Assembly: GCF_010183535.1 (NCBI RefSeq)
Contig: NC_071328.1
Span: forward strand, 13,144,001 to 13,208,000
Direction of reading: 5' to 3'
DNA: 64,000 nt
From: Caenorhabditis remanei
Taxonomy: Eukaryota; Nematoda; Chromadorea; Rhabditida; Rhabditidae
Position 1 is the first letter of the stretch; each line of letters starts with the position of its first letter. Of this stretch, positions 11,410-19,652 are shown in pieces. A program made the position numbers and the translations under genes. The notes under the pieces are model-generated. The model saw only the letters and a program-made list of their open reading frames with translations. It made no database searches and had not been told where the DNA came from.

Positions 11410-12016
11410 AGTGTAGTGTTTGGGACAAAAATTCTCCCCCCCGATGAGTCATCATGAGATAAGATCTCCGAAAATGGAGGGATACACCGTGTCGGAGATA
11501 AGATCTATGGAGGGATACCCCGTAGCGGAGATTACAATCTCCGCGGTTATGATATGTTATGATAAGTTATGATAAGTCATTATGATTATTAATTATGATT
11601 ATTAATTATGATTATTAATTATGATTTTTTTGAATGAAATTTCAAATTTTTTCACAATTTATTAAAATTTTGCACATTTTTAGATTTTGGCTAGAAATTT
11701 CAGAAAAAGAAAACTTTTTACACATAAGGAAAAAAGTTTTTGCATTTTTGAAATTTTCACTTCATAATGCTCATGACCTAGAAATCCAATTGTTAGGCCG
11801 AGTGCAATTGTAGGTATAATGCCCAGGTAAGTTCCTTCCAGTTGGGGATACTGTACATTATTGAAGAGACAGGAGAGACGACAGAGAAATGTACGAACGG
11901 ACACCGACACAAGATTTTTAAATTATTCTTGTGTAGGTGGTCGAGATTAAAATCTAACTCTTCACGTTGAAAAAAAGACAAATCATTCAATGTCAAAAAA
12001 AAAACTGTTCGTGACC
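11410..12016. repeat. Maverick left terminal inverted repeat
   Basis: This is the reverse complement, with scattered substitutions and a small indel, of 29557-30163. It carries several GGAGAT/ATCTCC palindromic words, a tandem ATTATTAATTATG run (about 11580-11625) and, near the inner edge, CTGTTCGTGACC. The differences between the two ends suggest they have evolved apart, or were copied from slightly different templates. Confidence 0.95.
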
Positions 12017-12093
12017 CGAGGAGAAAAGAATCAAATATTGTTCGTGACACGTGGAGAAAAAAAAAGTGTTGACCTTTTTGAGAGAAAAACAAA

Positions 12094-12458
12094 ATGTTTG
12101 CAATGCTGGAAATCAGTTCTCTCTCTACTCTGTGTGGAATGGCAGATTGTCAATATTGCCCTGTTGGATCGTTCTGCAGTGAAGAAAGTGGCGTATACTT
12201 TTGTTACCAAAAGACTCTCGCATCTAAATTTGTAAGTATTTCAATCTAGGAAATACATTTTTAAACATTTTTCAGAAGCCGTTACCTATCTTCCTCATCC
12301 TTCTCGTCATCATTGTCATCGCGTCTACCCTTGTTGCTGTCGGATACTACGCCTATCATCGTTGGATGAAGAAGTATCGTCACACCGATGCATCGACTGA
12401 TGAACAAATCGGAGACCAAGAAGACAAAAAAAGTGTCGAAATCGAATCTCTTATTTGA
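12094..12458 (+). CDS. Small single-pass membrane protein with Cys-rich ectodomain (106 aa), Maverick gene 1
   Basis: Exons 12094-12231 and 12276-12458 are joined across a 44-bp GT-AG intron. The first exon has five Cys residues in a compact block (CGMADCQYCPVGSFC then YFCYQK). The second begins with a strongly hydrophobic segment (PIFLILLVIIVIASTLVAVGY) followed by YHRWMKKYR, giving a basic stop-transfer, and an acidic tail ending ESLI. There is no clear N-terminal signal peptide, so it may be type III or lack a 5' exon. It lies immediately inside the left repeat. I do not recognise the family. Being spliced and membrane-bound, it may be a captured host gene or an envelope or host-interaction factor; both are inference. 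Confidence 0.6.
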
Positions 12459-12608
12459 GCGTTTTATCGAATAAATTGTTTATTATTATAATGAGAATAA
12501 AAAAAAAACACTGAAAAAAAAGATACTAGAATAAGAAATCACAGAAATTAAATGCTTGGGATAATCACGGGGAAAAATTGGATAATCATGAGGGGGAAAA
12601 GAAAAAAA

Positions 12609-13166
12609 TCATTCTTCGGCGTCATGCTTCTCCTTGATATGTGGCAACACGTGGTGGAAAAACTGAGTTCGTCGATGTGCATTGAGGTTGTCACGGCAGA
12701 TCCGGCACAAATTCAACACTGAAATTAAATATTGTCGCTTAGAAATAGTCAGGGGCATCTCTGGAAAACTTGAATGCAACAGACCCAATTTCTCCCGCTC
12801 ATCATCGCCTTCCACTGGAATTGTTTTTTCATTTCGAGACTGACGGCAGCAGTCATAACACATATAGGCGATAAACATTTGCTCGTTAAACATATACTTT
12901 GGTTCTAGAGCTGCATCGTCGGCAGTCGGCAGGGATACTGTCTTTGCCTTTTCACGAAGATAATCCTACAATACACTAGGTAAAAAAACAATAGGTTCGA
13001 TAAAGGAACATACCTTACGCTTTAACGCTTCACTTTGCAATTCCATATAATCATCAGTTTTCTCAGCGGCACTCCTTTTCATGGAATCATCAACATCTTT
13101 CGGGACTTTGACTGAAGTTTGTCGTGCATAACGCTTTGCTGGAGGTCCAGAATTCGGCAAAACCAT
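12609..13166 (-). CDS. Small Cys/His-containing protein of unknown function (169 aa), Maverick gene 2
   Basis: Exons 13014-13166 and 12609-12965 are joined across a 48-bp intron. I chose the ATG at 13164-13166 (MVLPNSGPPAKRYAR) because the upstream frame has only a TTG. The N-terminus is basic. The C-terminal part has YMCYDCCRQ and, about 45 residues later, LCRICRDN, followed by HRR and FFHH, a possible zinc-binding arrangement. A TATA-like GTATAAAAATGAG on the minus strand lies at about 13217-13229, some 50 bp upstream. It converges with gene 1. I do not recognise the family. Confidence 0.6.
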
Positions 13167-13417
13167 AGTAACAACAGGAAACAAATTTGAATAATGATAC
13201 AATACACTGCTCTTGCCTCATTTTTATACTTCACGAATGGGCGTGTCTTTGAAATACGTCATTAGTATTACGAAATTTATTCGAAAAAGTCATCAATTAA
13301 TACAAAAACATCAAAGAAATTGAAACGGTTAATCCGATCAAAGATGTAGGTCGCGATAAATCACTTGATGGGGACATGAAAAAGTGGAATATTCAAATTT
13401 AATGGTGACGTCACGAA

Positions 13418-14746
13418 TCAAGTATTAGTGTCTAATATTGGGTTTCTAAGGGGGTCAAACGCAACAAGCTGATCAAACTCGGCATATACTATACAATAGA
13501 GTCCAGTAGAAGGGGTTTTGTCTTTGAAATCGATACGGATGCTCACGTTGGTCTGACGAATTAATTCGAACAAGGTATTGTCTTGGGCGACAGGACTCAA
13601 TTCAAAACCATATATTGTATATCCACTGTCTTTAAACATTGGGGCGCTGATTGAATTACAGCTAATATTGTTTCTAGCGTGACCCAATGCTTCTTGCATT
13701 AAAATGTACGCTTCAATATATTTGCTATTGGCATAATCGAGATTCATTGGTCGTCCTGGTATAGTCTGACCACAATAGTCAATGTGAATATTCGTTAGGC
13801 CATAAGGTTTGAAATCAAATGGACTTGTTCCAAGAGTACCATTATACGAATCACTCGAGACCAGTCCAATAAACATCCGTCGGGGCATTTTGCTAGTGAA
13901 AAGGGTATTAGCTGGAGCGTCAAGACGATTTGGTTCAATGTAGAATGATCTGACTTGAGAAGAAATTACAGGATACTTGATCAGTTTGTTTTCAATAAGA
14001 GCCGCTTCCAATTCGTTCGAAAGACCATCAGTCAAATCGAGTTCGTTCACAAGCGCGTATACATCGGTTATATTCAACTTTAATGTTTGTGCACCACGGT
14101 TATAAGATTCAATAAGGAAGTCACTCTTGTTAGGATACGCGGTGAGTTTAACGTTGCAGCAGTTGAGTAGAACACGTGGTTGATTCATCATATCAATGGA
14201 AATATTTGCAGCCACTTGTACAGATTGGCCATCATTAACCAATTTTGCTCTATTCAAAAATCCGCTACCATCCTTGTCACCAATTGCAGGGTCATGATAA
14301 AACCCAGCTGCAGATAGTGTAGAATCTTTGATCTCTTGTCCATACATTAATACATTTTCCAAATACGCCTTGTATGCATAATTCGTAGAGTTGTGGTACA
14401 CGAGTTGCGAGTTCACATGCAGAGTAAAGTTTTTCACGATAGAATGGGCAATATTGTTGATTGGGGCATAACGTACAGTATCCTTTTCGTCTGTCATAGA
14501 CACTGCATTACCGGCAGCATCGGTAATGTTGAAAGTAAATACTAGATAGGTTCGTTTAAGATTGAGGTATGATCTTGAATTGTTGGTTAATACAAATTCC
14601 CAGGGACCGTCTGGCTGATAGGCATTTTTAAGATTAACAACGTTCCAACGAGAGTTTTGAATACAAGCTTGAGTACCGGGCATAGAAGTAAAATCCAACT
14701 CGTCAACGATAACATCGTGAGACTTGGGGTCCATACGGCTGAGCAT
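13418..14746 (-). CDS. Major capsid protein (double jelly-roll), 442 aa, Maverick gene 3
   Basis: Single uninterrupted exon. Features shared with Polinton capsid proteins include an N-terminal strand segment with RWNVVNLKNAY and YLNLKRTYLVFTFNI, the LHVNSQLVYH region, IEPNRLDAPANTLF, and a C-terminal SIRIDFKDKTP then YAEFDQLVAFDPLRN. About 440 residues fits a double jelly-roll hexon-like subunit. The start may be the ATG at 14744-14746 or the one at 14732-14734 (MDPKSH). It lies 2 bp after the stop of the basic protein gene (TGACAATG), so both are probably made from one transcript. It would form the capsid shell, probably in the nucleus. Confidence 0.88.
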   Translation of the reverse strand: MLSRMDPKSHDVIVDELDFTSMPGTQACIQNSRWNVVNLKNAYQPDGPWEFVLTNNSRSYLNLKRTYLVFTFNITDAAGNAVSMTDEKDTVRYAPINNIAHSIVKNFTLHVNSQLVYHNSTNYAYKAYLENVLMYGQEIKDSTLSAAGFYHDPAIGDKDGSGFLNRAKLVNDGQSVQVAANISIDMMNQPRVLLNCCNVKLTAYPNKSDFLIESYNRGAQTLKLNITDVYALVNELDLTDGLSNELEAALIENKLIKYPVISSQVRSFYIEPNRLDAPANTLFTSKMPRRMFIGLVSSDSYNGTLGTSPFDFKPYGLTNIHIDYCGQTIPGRPMNLDYANSKYIEAYILMQEALGHARNNISCNSISAPMFKDSGYTIYGFELSPVAQDNTLFELIRQTNVSIRIDFKDKTPSTGLYCIVYAEFDQLVAFDPLRNPILDTNT

Positions 14747-14748
14747 TG

Positions 14749-15186
14749 TCAGAGAAAGTTAACACGGTTCGTGTCGGATACCAAATGAGGCTTCAGAACA
14801 GCTATACTCTCTCCTTTTATCCTTTTTCCGCGTCCACCCTGGCTGATGACAGGCTTCTTCTTCTTTTTGCCAACACCTCTCTTTTTACCACCACCTCGGT
14901 TCGCCAAATTTTTCAAAGTTTGATTCGCAACATTTTTCAAACTTGATTTAAAATCATTACCATTTGCCATCTCGGAAGCCAAAGACTTTCCTGCTGTTAC
15001 CAACTGTTGACCAGCAAAAGATTTCAGAAATGCAGGGAAAACGGCTGATATTATTCCCCCAAGTCCAGAACCTCGTTGTCCTCCTCGCTGATACCGCATA
15101 CCAAGATAGTGGCCGTTCCCAGGAACATTATGTCGAAGGAGAGCCTTGTAGTCAATTTTACTCAAATCTACCGGTACTGGAGTCAT
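14749..15186 (-). CDS. Basic Gly-rich capsid-associated protein (145 aa; Polinton PX/adenovirus pVI or pX analogue), Maverick gene 4
   Basis: Single exon starting MTPVPVDLSKIDYKALL. It has a Gly/Arg-rich stretch (RYQRGGQRGSGLGG) leading into a hydrophobic or amphipathic segment (IISAVFPAFLKSFAG), then a very basic tail (GGGKKRGVGKKKKK). This layout resembles small capsid-core proteins of Polintons and adenoviruses that link DNA, capsid and membrane disruption; the analogy is inference. It precedes the capsid gene by 2 bp and faces the protease gene across a 61-bp divergent promoter. Confidence 0.7.
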   Translation of the reverse strand: MTPVPVDLSKIDYKALLRHNVPGNGHYLGMRYQRGGQRGSGLGGIISAVFPAFLKSFAGQQLVTAGKSLASEMANGNDFKSSLKNVANQTLKNLANRGGGKKRGVGKKKKKPVISQGGRGKRIKGESIAVLKPHLVSDTNRVNFL

Positions 15187-15247
15187 TATAAAAGAGTAAA
15201 AGTAGGAAGAACTGGTAACAGAGAGCTGTCTACTTGCCTATTTATAC
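15187..15247. promoter_or_regulatory. Divergent promoter with two opposed TATA boxes
   Basis: The 61 bp between the two start codons contain TTATAAAAG on the plus strand (about 15186-15194, touching the minus-strand ATG) and GTATAAATAGG on the minus strand (15237-15247, touching the protease ATG). Each gene's TATA box lies beside the other gene's start codon. Confidence 0.65.
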
Positions 15248-15712
15248 ATGTTCTCCCACGAGATTCAAAACATTCTATCAAACGATCCATTTTCGAGAAA
15301 AACGTTTTTGGGCGTCTTCAGTGCTGACGAATTAAAAGGACTCGCAACTCCCAAGAAGAAGCGATTTGGTTTTATTGTAAACACAGACACTCGAAATAGA
15401 CCAGGAAGACATTGGCAGAGTGTTTTCGTCGATGAATTCAAAACTTGTCATTTTTTCTGTTCTCTGGGAGAAAAGCCGAATCATCACATTAACGAGTATT
15501 TGGAAACGTTTCCTAGAGTGGTACGCAACAAACGAAAACAACAAAAACCTAGCCAAGTTACCTGTGGAGGATACTGCATTTTTATTCAAGCAATGATGTC
15601 CCGAAATTACAAATTTACCCTGTTGTGTGATATATTCGACCAGATGAAAAACGACGACGAATTTATTAAAAACTATCTAAAGGACACTTATGAAATTGTT
15701 GGATTGAATTGA
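15248..15712 (+). CDS. Adenain-like (C5/Ulp1-type) cysteine protease, 154 aa, Maverick gene 5
   Basis: Single exon. The motif NTDTRNRPGRHW gives the catalytic His (residue 55), with Asp/Glu at 62-63. A Gln (98 or 99) precedes the nucleophile Cys106 in VTCGGYC, the layout of adenovirus proteases and Ulp1-like enzymes. Its length is short, as usual for Polinton proteases. The expected role is maturation of capsid precursors. An AATAAA polyadenylation signal at about 15728 lies in the last codons of the convergent penton gene, so the two 3' ends overlap. Confidence 0.88.
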   Translation: MFSHEIQNILSNDPFSRKTFLGVFSADELKGLATPKKKRFGFIVNTDTRNRPGRHWQSVFVDEFKTCHFFCSLGEKPNHHINEYLETFPRVVRNKRKQQKPSQVTCGGYCIFIQAMMSRNYKFTLLCDIFDQMKNDDEFIKNYLKDTYEIVGLN

Positions 15713-15719
15713 TCACTTT

Positions 15720-17741
15720 TTACTTTGAATAAAACATGTTTAAAGTCTTTTTAAAATGCAATACAATTATAGAACTACCCCAATTGAATTGAATGGGTTT
15801 GGCAAACTCTGAGAGCAGTTCCACTTTGATGCTGTCAATCGTGTTGGACATTATTGGTAGGTAGCGTGGTTGGGGTATAGTGTGGTGAATCATTTCTCCA
15901 TATTTACCACTGCATGGAATCACTGCCAACAAGGAATTCTTTTGGTCTCCAACAATGATTGGATCCACAATGTCGCAATATAGATATAATGTACTCACAT
16001 TACCAAACAAGTCTATTTTACTTGGGGCAGCACCAGACTCTAACACAAAACTGTTGTGAAAACCAAGAAAATAACCGCAAGCATCTTCAAATTCAACAAA
16101 GGCAATGTCGTCTCGCAAAAAGTCAATGTGAATTCTATCCTCGTTTCCTCTAAACTGTAGGTATCCATGAGAGTTGAGAGCCTTTTCAGTGTAAATTTTG
16201 GAACGACTCTTTACAAGTCTACCTTTCCATTCTTCAACAATCTGCTTGTTTTTATAATTTACCATGATTTGCAACACGGTCTCCATATATTCGGGGAAAT
16301 TTTCAACGTTTGATATACTGAAATCGTGTGCCCGATTCCATCCTTCGATAGTATTTTTGGCATTCGTCGTCTTTCGATTTTCAGATTGCGACTTTGCTTG
16401 TTCATACTGATCCTTGGCCTCCTGCTCCAATCTTTTTGTAGTTTCAATTACTCGTCTCGCCTCATCGTCAGCCTTCTGCTTGTCTTCCTGTACCTTCTTT
16501 TCTGCAGCCAACTTTGCGTCCTCGTCAGCCTTCTGTTTCAGTTTGGCTTCCTGTTCTAGCCTTTTTGTAGTTTCAATCACTTGTCTTGCCTCATCATCTG
16601 CCTTTTTCTTGTCTTCTTGTGCTTTTTTAGCATCATCTGCCTTCTTCTTGTCTTCCTGGGCCTTTTGTTCCGCAACCAACTTTGCGTCCTCATCAGCCTT
16701 CTTTTTCAGTTTGGCTTCCTGTTCTAGCCTTTTTGTAGTTTCAATCACTTGTCTTGCCTCATCATCTGCTTTATTCTTTTCTTCCTGTGCTTTTTTAGCA
16801 TCTTCAGACTTCTTCTTAGCATCATCTGCCTTCTTCTTAGCCTCATCTGCCTTCTTCTTGTCTTCCTGGGCCTTTTGTTCCGCAACCAACTTTGCGTCCT
16901 CATCAGCCTTCTTTTTCAGTTTGGCTTCTTGCTCTAGTTTTTTTGTAGTTTCAATTACCCGTTTTGCCTCAGCATCAGATTCTTCCTTTCTCTTTTCTGC
17001 TTCCTCCTTTTCCTTCAATTCTTGGGCCTCTTTAGCTGAATTGTATTGTGAAACCACAGCGTCCCCCTCTTTTACTTTTGCCTCATTGTCAGACTTTAGC
17101 TTTTCAAATTCCTTTCTAATATTGTCACTTTTCTTTTCTGTTTGGTCTTTTGCACGGTTATATTCATCCACAACTCGACCAGAGTGGTTAGCACTTACAA
17201 CTGTATTGTGTTGGGAAACTGCCGCATCCGTCTCTTTTACTTTTGAATCATTTTCAGACTTTGCTGCATTGAATCCTGATATTATAGCTCCACCCTCAGC
17301 TTCGTGTTTTGCCTTTGCCTTGTTAAACTGATCCCTTATCGAGCTGTCTCCCATCGGAAATGTTAGAGGCTGTACTACCGCTGCTCTTTTAGCTCTACTA
17401 ATTTCATGTTCCAATTGCGCATCTGCTGCACTTCTTTTTAAACGACCACTGTGTTCATCGTTCAATGTTTTCACCACCTGATCCACATCTACATACTGGT
17501 TAGCGGGAAAAGTCACATGAATAGGAGGCCTGTTTGCTTGCGGTTTAAAATGAATCCAATAGTCTAGAGGGCGACCGACATTGAGAAAGGAATAGGGATA
17601 GATTATATCTGTCACTGCTACAGAGTACTTGTCCTTTTCCAAATGTAACACTTCAGGTAGACGGGTAACATAGCGGGAGGATGTATTTTCAAATTGAGTA
17701 CTTTTTACAGACGAAGGGAGCGTGATGTAAAAATCTTCCAT
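15720..17741 (-). CDS. Minor capsid (penton-like) protein with long coiled-coil insertion, 673 aa, Maverick gene 6
   Basis: The start is the ATG at 17739-17741 (MEDFYITLPSSVKS). Residues about 1-95 and 475-673 look like the two parts of a Polinton penton jelly-roll: N-terminal FYITLP and RLPEVLHLEKDKYSVAVTDI; C-terminal YLQFRGN, IHIDF and DACGYFLGF. Between them lies about 380 residues of Ala/Lys/Glu-rich coiled coil, with the unit VIETTK(K/R)LEQEAK repeated four times and heptad-like KADEDAKLVAEQKAQEDKKK blocks. Two RxKR sequences (RLKRS, RAKRA) sit at the start of the insertion. Penton subunits normally close capsid vertices; a protruding spike or fibre role for the insertion is inference. 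It has no introns. Confidence 0.8.
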   Translation of the reverse strand: MEDFYITLPSSVKSTQFENTSSRYVTRLPEVLHLEKDKYSVAVTDIIYPYSFLNVGRPLDYWIHFKPQANRPPIHVTFPANQYVDVDQVVKTLNDEHSGRLKRSAADAQLEHEISRAKRAAVVQPLTFPMGDSSIRDQFNKAKAKHEAEGGAIISGFNAAKSENDSKVKETDAAVSQHNTVVSANHSGRVVDEYNRAKDQTEKKSDNIRKEFEKLKSDNEAKVKEGDAVVSQYNSAKEAQELKEKEEAEKRKEESDAEAKRVIETTKKLEQEAKLKKKADEDAKLVAEQKAQEDKKKADEAKKKADDAKKKSEDAKKAQEEKNKADDEARQVIETTKRLEQEAKLKKKADEDAKLVAEQKAQEDKKKADDAKKAQEDKKKADDEARQVIETTKRLEQEAKLKQKADEDAKLAAEKKVQEDKQKADDEARRVIETTKRLEQEAKDQYEQAKSQSENRKTTNAKNTIEGWNRAHDFSISNVENFPEYMETVLQIMVNYKNKQIVEEWKGRLVKSRSKIYTEKALNSHGYLQFRGNEDRIHIDFLRDDIAFVEFEDACGYFLGFHNSFVLESGAAPSKIDLFGNVSTLYLYCDIVDPIIVGDQKNSLLAVIPCSGKYGEMIHHTIPQPRYLPIMSNTIDSIKVELLSEFAKPIQFNWGSSIIVLHFKKTLNMFYSK

Positions 17742-17776
17742 CTTGAAAAAAATGAAAATGTAAACTGTACTGACGT

Positions 17777-17825
17777 CTCTTTTTATAGGTTTCAGTGGGG
17801 TCAAGAAGAAAAAAGTATAAATAGC
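17777..17825. promoter_or_regulatory. Divergent TATA boxes between penton and glycoprotein genes
   Basis: On the minus strand CCTATAAAAAGAG lies at about 17777-17789, some 40 bp before the penton ATG. On the plus strand GTATAAATAGC lies at 17815-17825, 27 bp before the glycoprotein ATG at 17852. Confidence 0.65.
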
Positions 17826-17851
17826 AATCAGTCTTTGGCTTCTTTTCAACA

Positions 17852-18628
17852 ATGTCCGACTTTTTCATTGCTCTCATACTTTGGATCCACTTTTCATCGT
17901 CACTACAATTGGTCATTTTCACAAAGACAGAACCTGCCTACCGTTTCAATGAAAGCAACCTGCCTGTCGAAACTAATTTTTATGGAAATTTTTACGGCTA
18001 TGATCAATCTGGAAAACCATTAATGAGAACATTTTACAAATTTGAAGAGACTATAGTGGATGACTCCCAAAGGCTGTATGTTGCCAATGACGACTGCTAT
18101 TTTGAAGTTGTGGCACCTGAAGATATGCTAATGCATTGTCAATTTCGGCTGTATCGTGTAAAAGAAAAGACAGTGTCAATTGTTCATCAACCGATTGAAA
18201 AATTCACTTTTGACCATGTCCAGCGTTTGATTTATGTTTTACGAGGCGGAGATGTTATCCGACTCTCACACAATTCTTCAAAGGCAATGTGGAAAGTGAA
18301 TAATGTACGAGATTTTAATGTTGTGGATGGAATCTTGACTGTACTCCATGAAAACGGAATTATTGCAACAGAAAACGCCACATTGGCCAGTGTGGACCCT
18401 CGAAATTTCAAGCGACTACCAATTTTTGCAGCTCCAGATTACATTTACAAACCAGAGAAAATTGAAGTTACAATTGGCACCGATTCAGAAACTGATCAGT
18501 TTTTTATATACATCATTATTGTTATTGCAGTTTCCATTATTGTCTTTGTCTGTGAAACATTGTCCTGGCAAATCAAAAAACGTAGAAAATTGTATCGCAC
18601 AGAGGCCACGAGTCGATTAATAGTATAA
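17852..18628 (+). CDS. Type I membrane glycoprotein of unknown family (258 aa), Maverick gene 7
   Basis: Single exon. A signal peptide (MSDFFIALILWIHFSSS) is followed by an ectodomain of about 200 residues with N-glycosylation sequons (NES, NSS, NAT) and two Cys (NDDCYF, LMHCQF). The ectodomain has repeated strand-like units (QRLYVANDDCYFEVV, QRLIYVLRGGDVIRL, GILTVLHENGIIATE) suggestive of a small beta-propeller-like or beta-sandwich fold. A transmembrane segment (FFIYIIIVIAVSIIVFV) and a basic 20-odd-residue tail (KKRRKLYRTE) follow. It is far too short for a herpesvirus gB-like fusogen of the type reported in some worm Mavericks. An envelope or receptor-binding role is possible but unproven. 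Its stop codon lies in the TATA box of the next gene. Confidence 0.65.
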   Translation: MSDFFIALILWIHFSSSLQLVIFTKTEPAYRFNESNLPVETNFYGNFYGYDQSGKPLMRTFYKFEETIVDDSQRLYVANDDCYFEVVAPEDMLMHCQFRLYRVKEKTVSIVHQPIEKFTFDHVQRLIYVLRGGDVIRLSHNSSKAMWKVNNVRDFNVVDGILTVLHENGIIATENATLASVDPRNFKRLPIFAAPDYIYKPEKIEVTIGTDSETDQFFIYIIIVIAVSIIVFVCETLSWQIKKRRKLYRTEATSRLIV

Positions 18629-18631
18629 ATA
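18624..18631 (+). promoter_or_regulatory. TATA box of ATPase gene, overlapping the glycoprotein stop codon
   Basis: TATAAATA contains the TAA stop (18626-18628) of the upstream gene and lies 40 bp before the ATPase ATG at 18664. Confidence 0.65.
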
Positions 18632-18663
18632 CGTTTCTGTAATTTTCATTTCCCTTCATAAAC

Positions 18664-19311
18664 ATGTCAAAATCTTCAGTTCCTGGCTTTACGTTTCGTT
18701 TTCCTTCCCAAACTACAATTATTGGGGCTACACAATCAGGGAAAACTACCCTGTTGCGGAAGATTATTGAAAATACAGACACAACATTTAACGTTCCAAT
18801 CGACAACATTTTTTGGTTTTACGGGATGGATACTCCTGGAATTCCTCGTCATTTACCAAATTTGCATGCAATTGAAGGGATGCCTGATGTTGAATTGCTG
18901 AAAAAACATAAACTCCAGAACAATATCGTAGTTTGCGACGACTTGATGAATTTTTTCGCCAGGGATAGAAAGTCTTTGCACTTGCTAAATGATTTGTTTT
19001 GCGTCTATGCTCATCATCTGAATTGTGCAATCTTCAATCTGGTTCAGTCTGCTTTTACTCTCCCTCCGACGACCAGGAGTAACAGCACATATCTCATTTT
19101 GATGAGGAATTTATCAGATGCTGCCCAAGTTAAAAATCTACTAGTTCAGCAATTTGGAGACAAATGGAGAGGTGCATTTCAAGCGTACCAAGATATAATG
19201 TCGAAACCATACCAAGCAATGTTAATCAATAATGATCCCCTTGCCCACAATTGTATGCGTATTTTATCAGACTTTTCTTCAGAATACCCCGTGGCGCATG
19301 TTCCTATATAA
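18664..19311 (+). CDS. FtsK/HerA-type genome-packaging ATPase, 215 aa, Maverick gene 8
   Basis: Single exon. The Walker A motif GATQSGKTT is near residue 20 and the Walker B-like NNIVVCDDLM near residue 90; LRNLSDAAQVKNLL follows in the C-terminal half. Length and motif order match the packaging ATPases of Polintons and related double-jelly-roll viruses, which pump DNA into capsids. It is transcribed with the next three plus-strand genes, although each of two downstream genes also has its own TATA box. Confidence 0.9.
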   Translation: MSKSSVPGFTFRFPSQTTIIGATQSGKTTLLRKIIENTDTTFNVPIDNIFWFYGMDTPGIPRHLPNLHAIEGMPDVELLKKHKLQNNIVVCDDLMNFFARDRKSLHLLNDLFCVYAHHLNCAIFNLVQSAFTLPPTTRSNSTYLILMRNLSDAAQVKNLLVQQFGDKWRGAFQAYQDIMSKPYQAMLINNDPLAHNCMRILSDFSSEYPVAHVPI

Positions 19312-19312
19312 G
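19305..19312 (+). promoter_or_regulatory. TATA box overlapping the ATPase stop codon
   Basis: TATATAAG includes the ATPase stop TAA (19309-19311). The next start codon is at 19341, 36 bp from the start of the box. Confidence 0.65.
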
Positions 19313-19340
19313 CACATATTTTTTTCGTATTCTTCTAGTT

Positions 19341-19652
19341 ATGGCCGCTCAACTTATTGTTCATTCTGATTTTTTGAATAAAGTCTTGAAACATAACAAA
19401 AGTGCTATTCGTCAGGCTAATTCAAAACAAATTAACATTGTGGTAGAGATTGTGTACAATTTACTGCACTCTAAGAATATTCCTCTGAGTACCCGGGAAG
19501 TGTCTGTATTACGTCCTGTTCATACCCAATTGACTACACTTTCACGTACCAACAGCGTAGAAGAGGCTCGCAAAATACTATTTAAGCTGACGAAGGAGCA
19601 GCTTTCTTCATTCATTATTCCTGCTTTGGTTGCTACAAAGTTGCGACAATGA
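19341..19652 (+). CDS. Small helical Polinton protein (103-104 aa), Maverick gene 9
   Basis: Single exon beginning MAAQLIVHSDFL. It has a central segment VVEIVYNLLHSKNIPLSTREVSVLRPVHTQL in which a hydrophobic helix is followed by an IPLS turn and a second helix, then ARKILFKLTKEQLSSFIIPAL. This helix-turn pattern recurs in small proteins beside the ATPase and Lys-rich genes of other metazoan Polintons; that statement is from general knowledge and the function is unknown. Its stop codon overlaps the next gene's ATG (ATGA at 19649-19652). Confidence 0.6.
   Translation: MAAQLIVHSDFLNKVLKHNKSAIRQANSKQINIVVEIVYNLLHSKNIPLSTREVSVLRPVHTQLTTLSRTNSVEEARKILFKLTKEQLSSFIIPALVATKLRQ

Noticed and set aside
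16414..17331. 305-residue plus-strand frame opposite the penton insertion
   Set aside because: It is the Ser/Ala/Phe-rich mirror of the Lys/Glu/Ala coiled-coil repeats, with no independent start or promoter.
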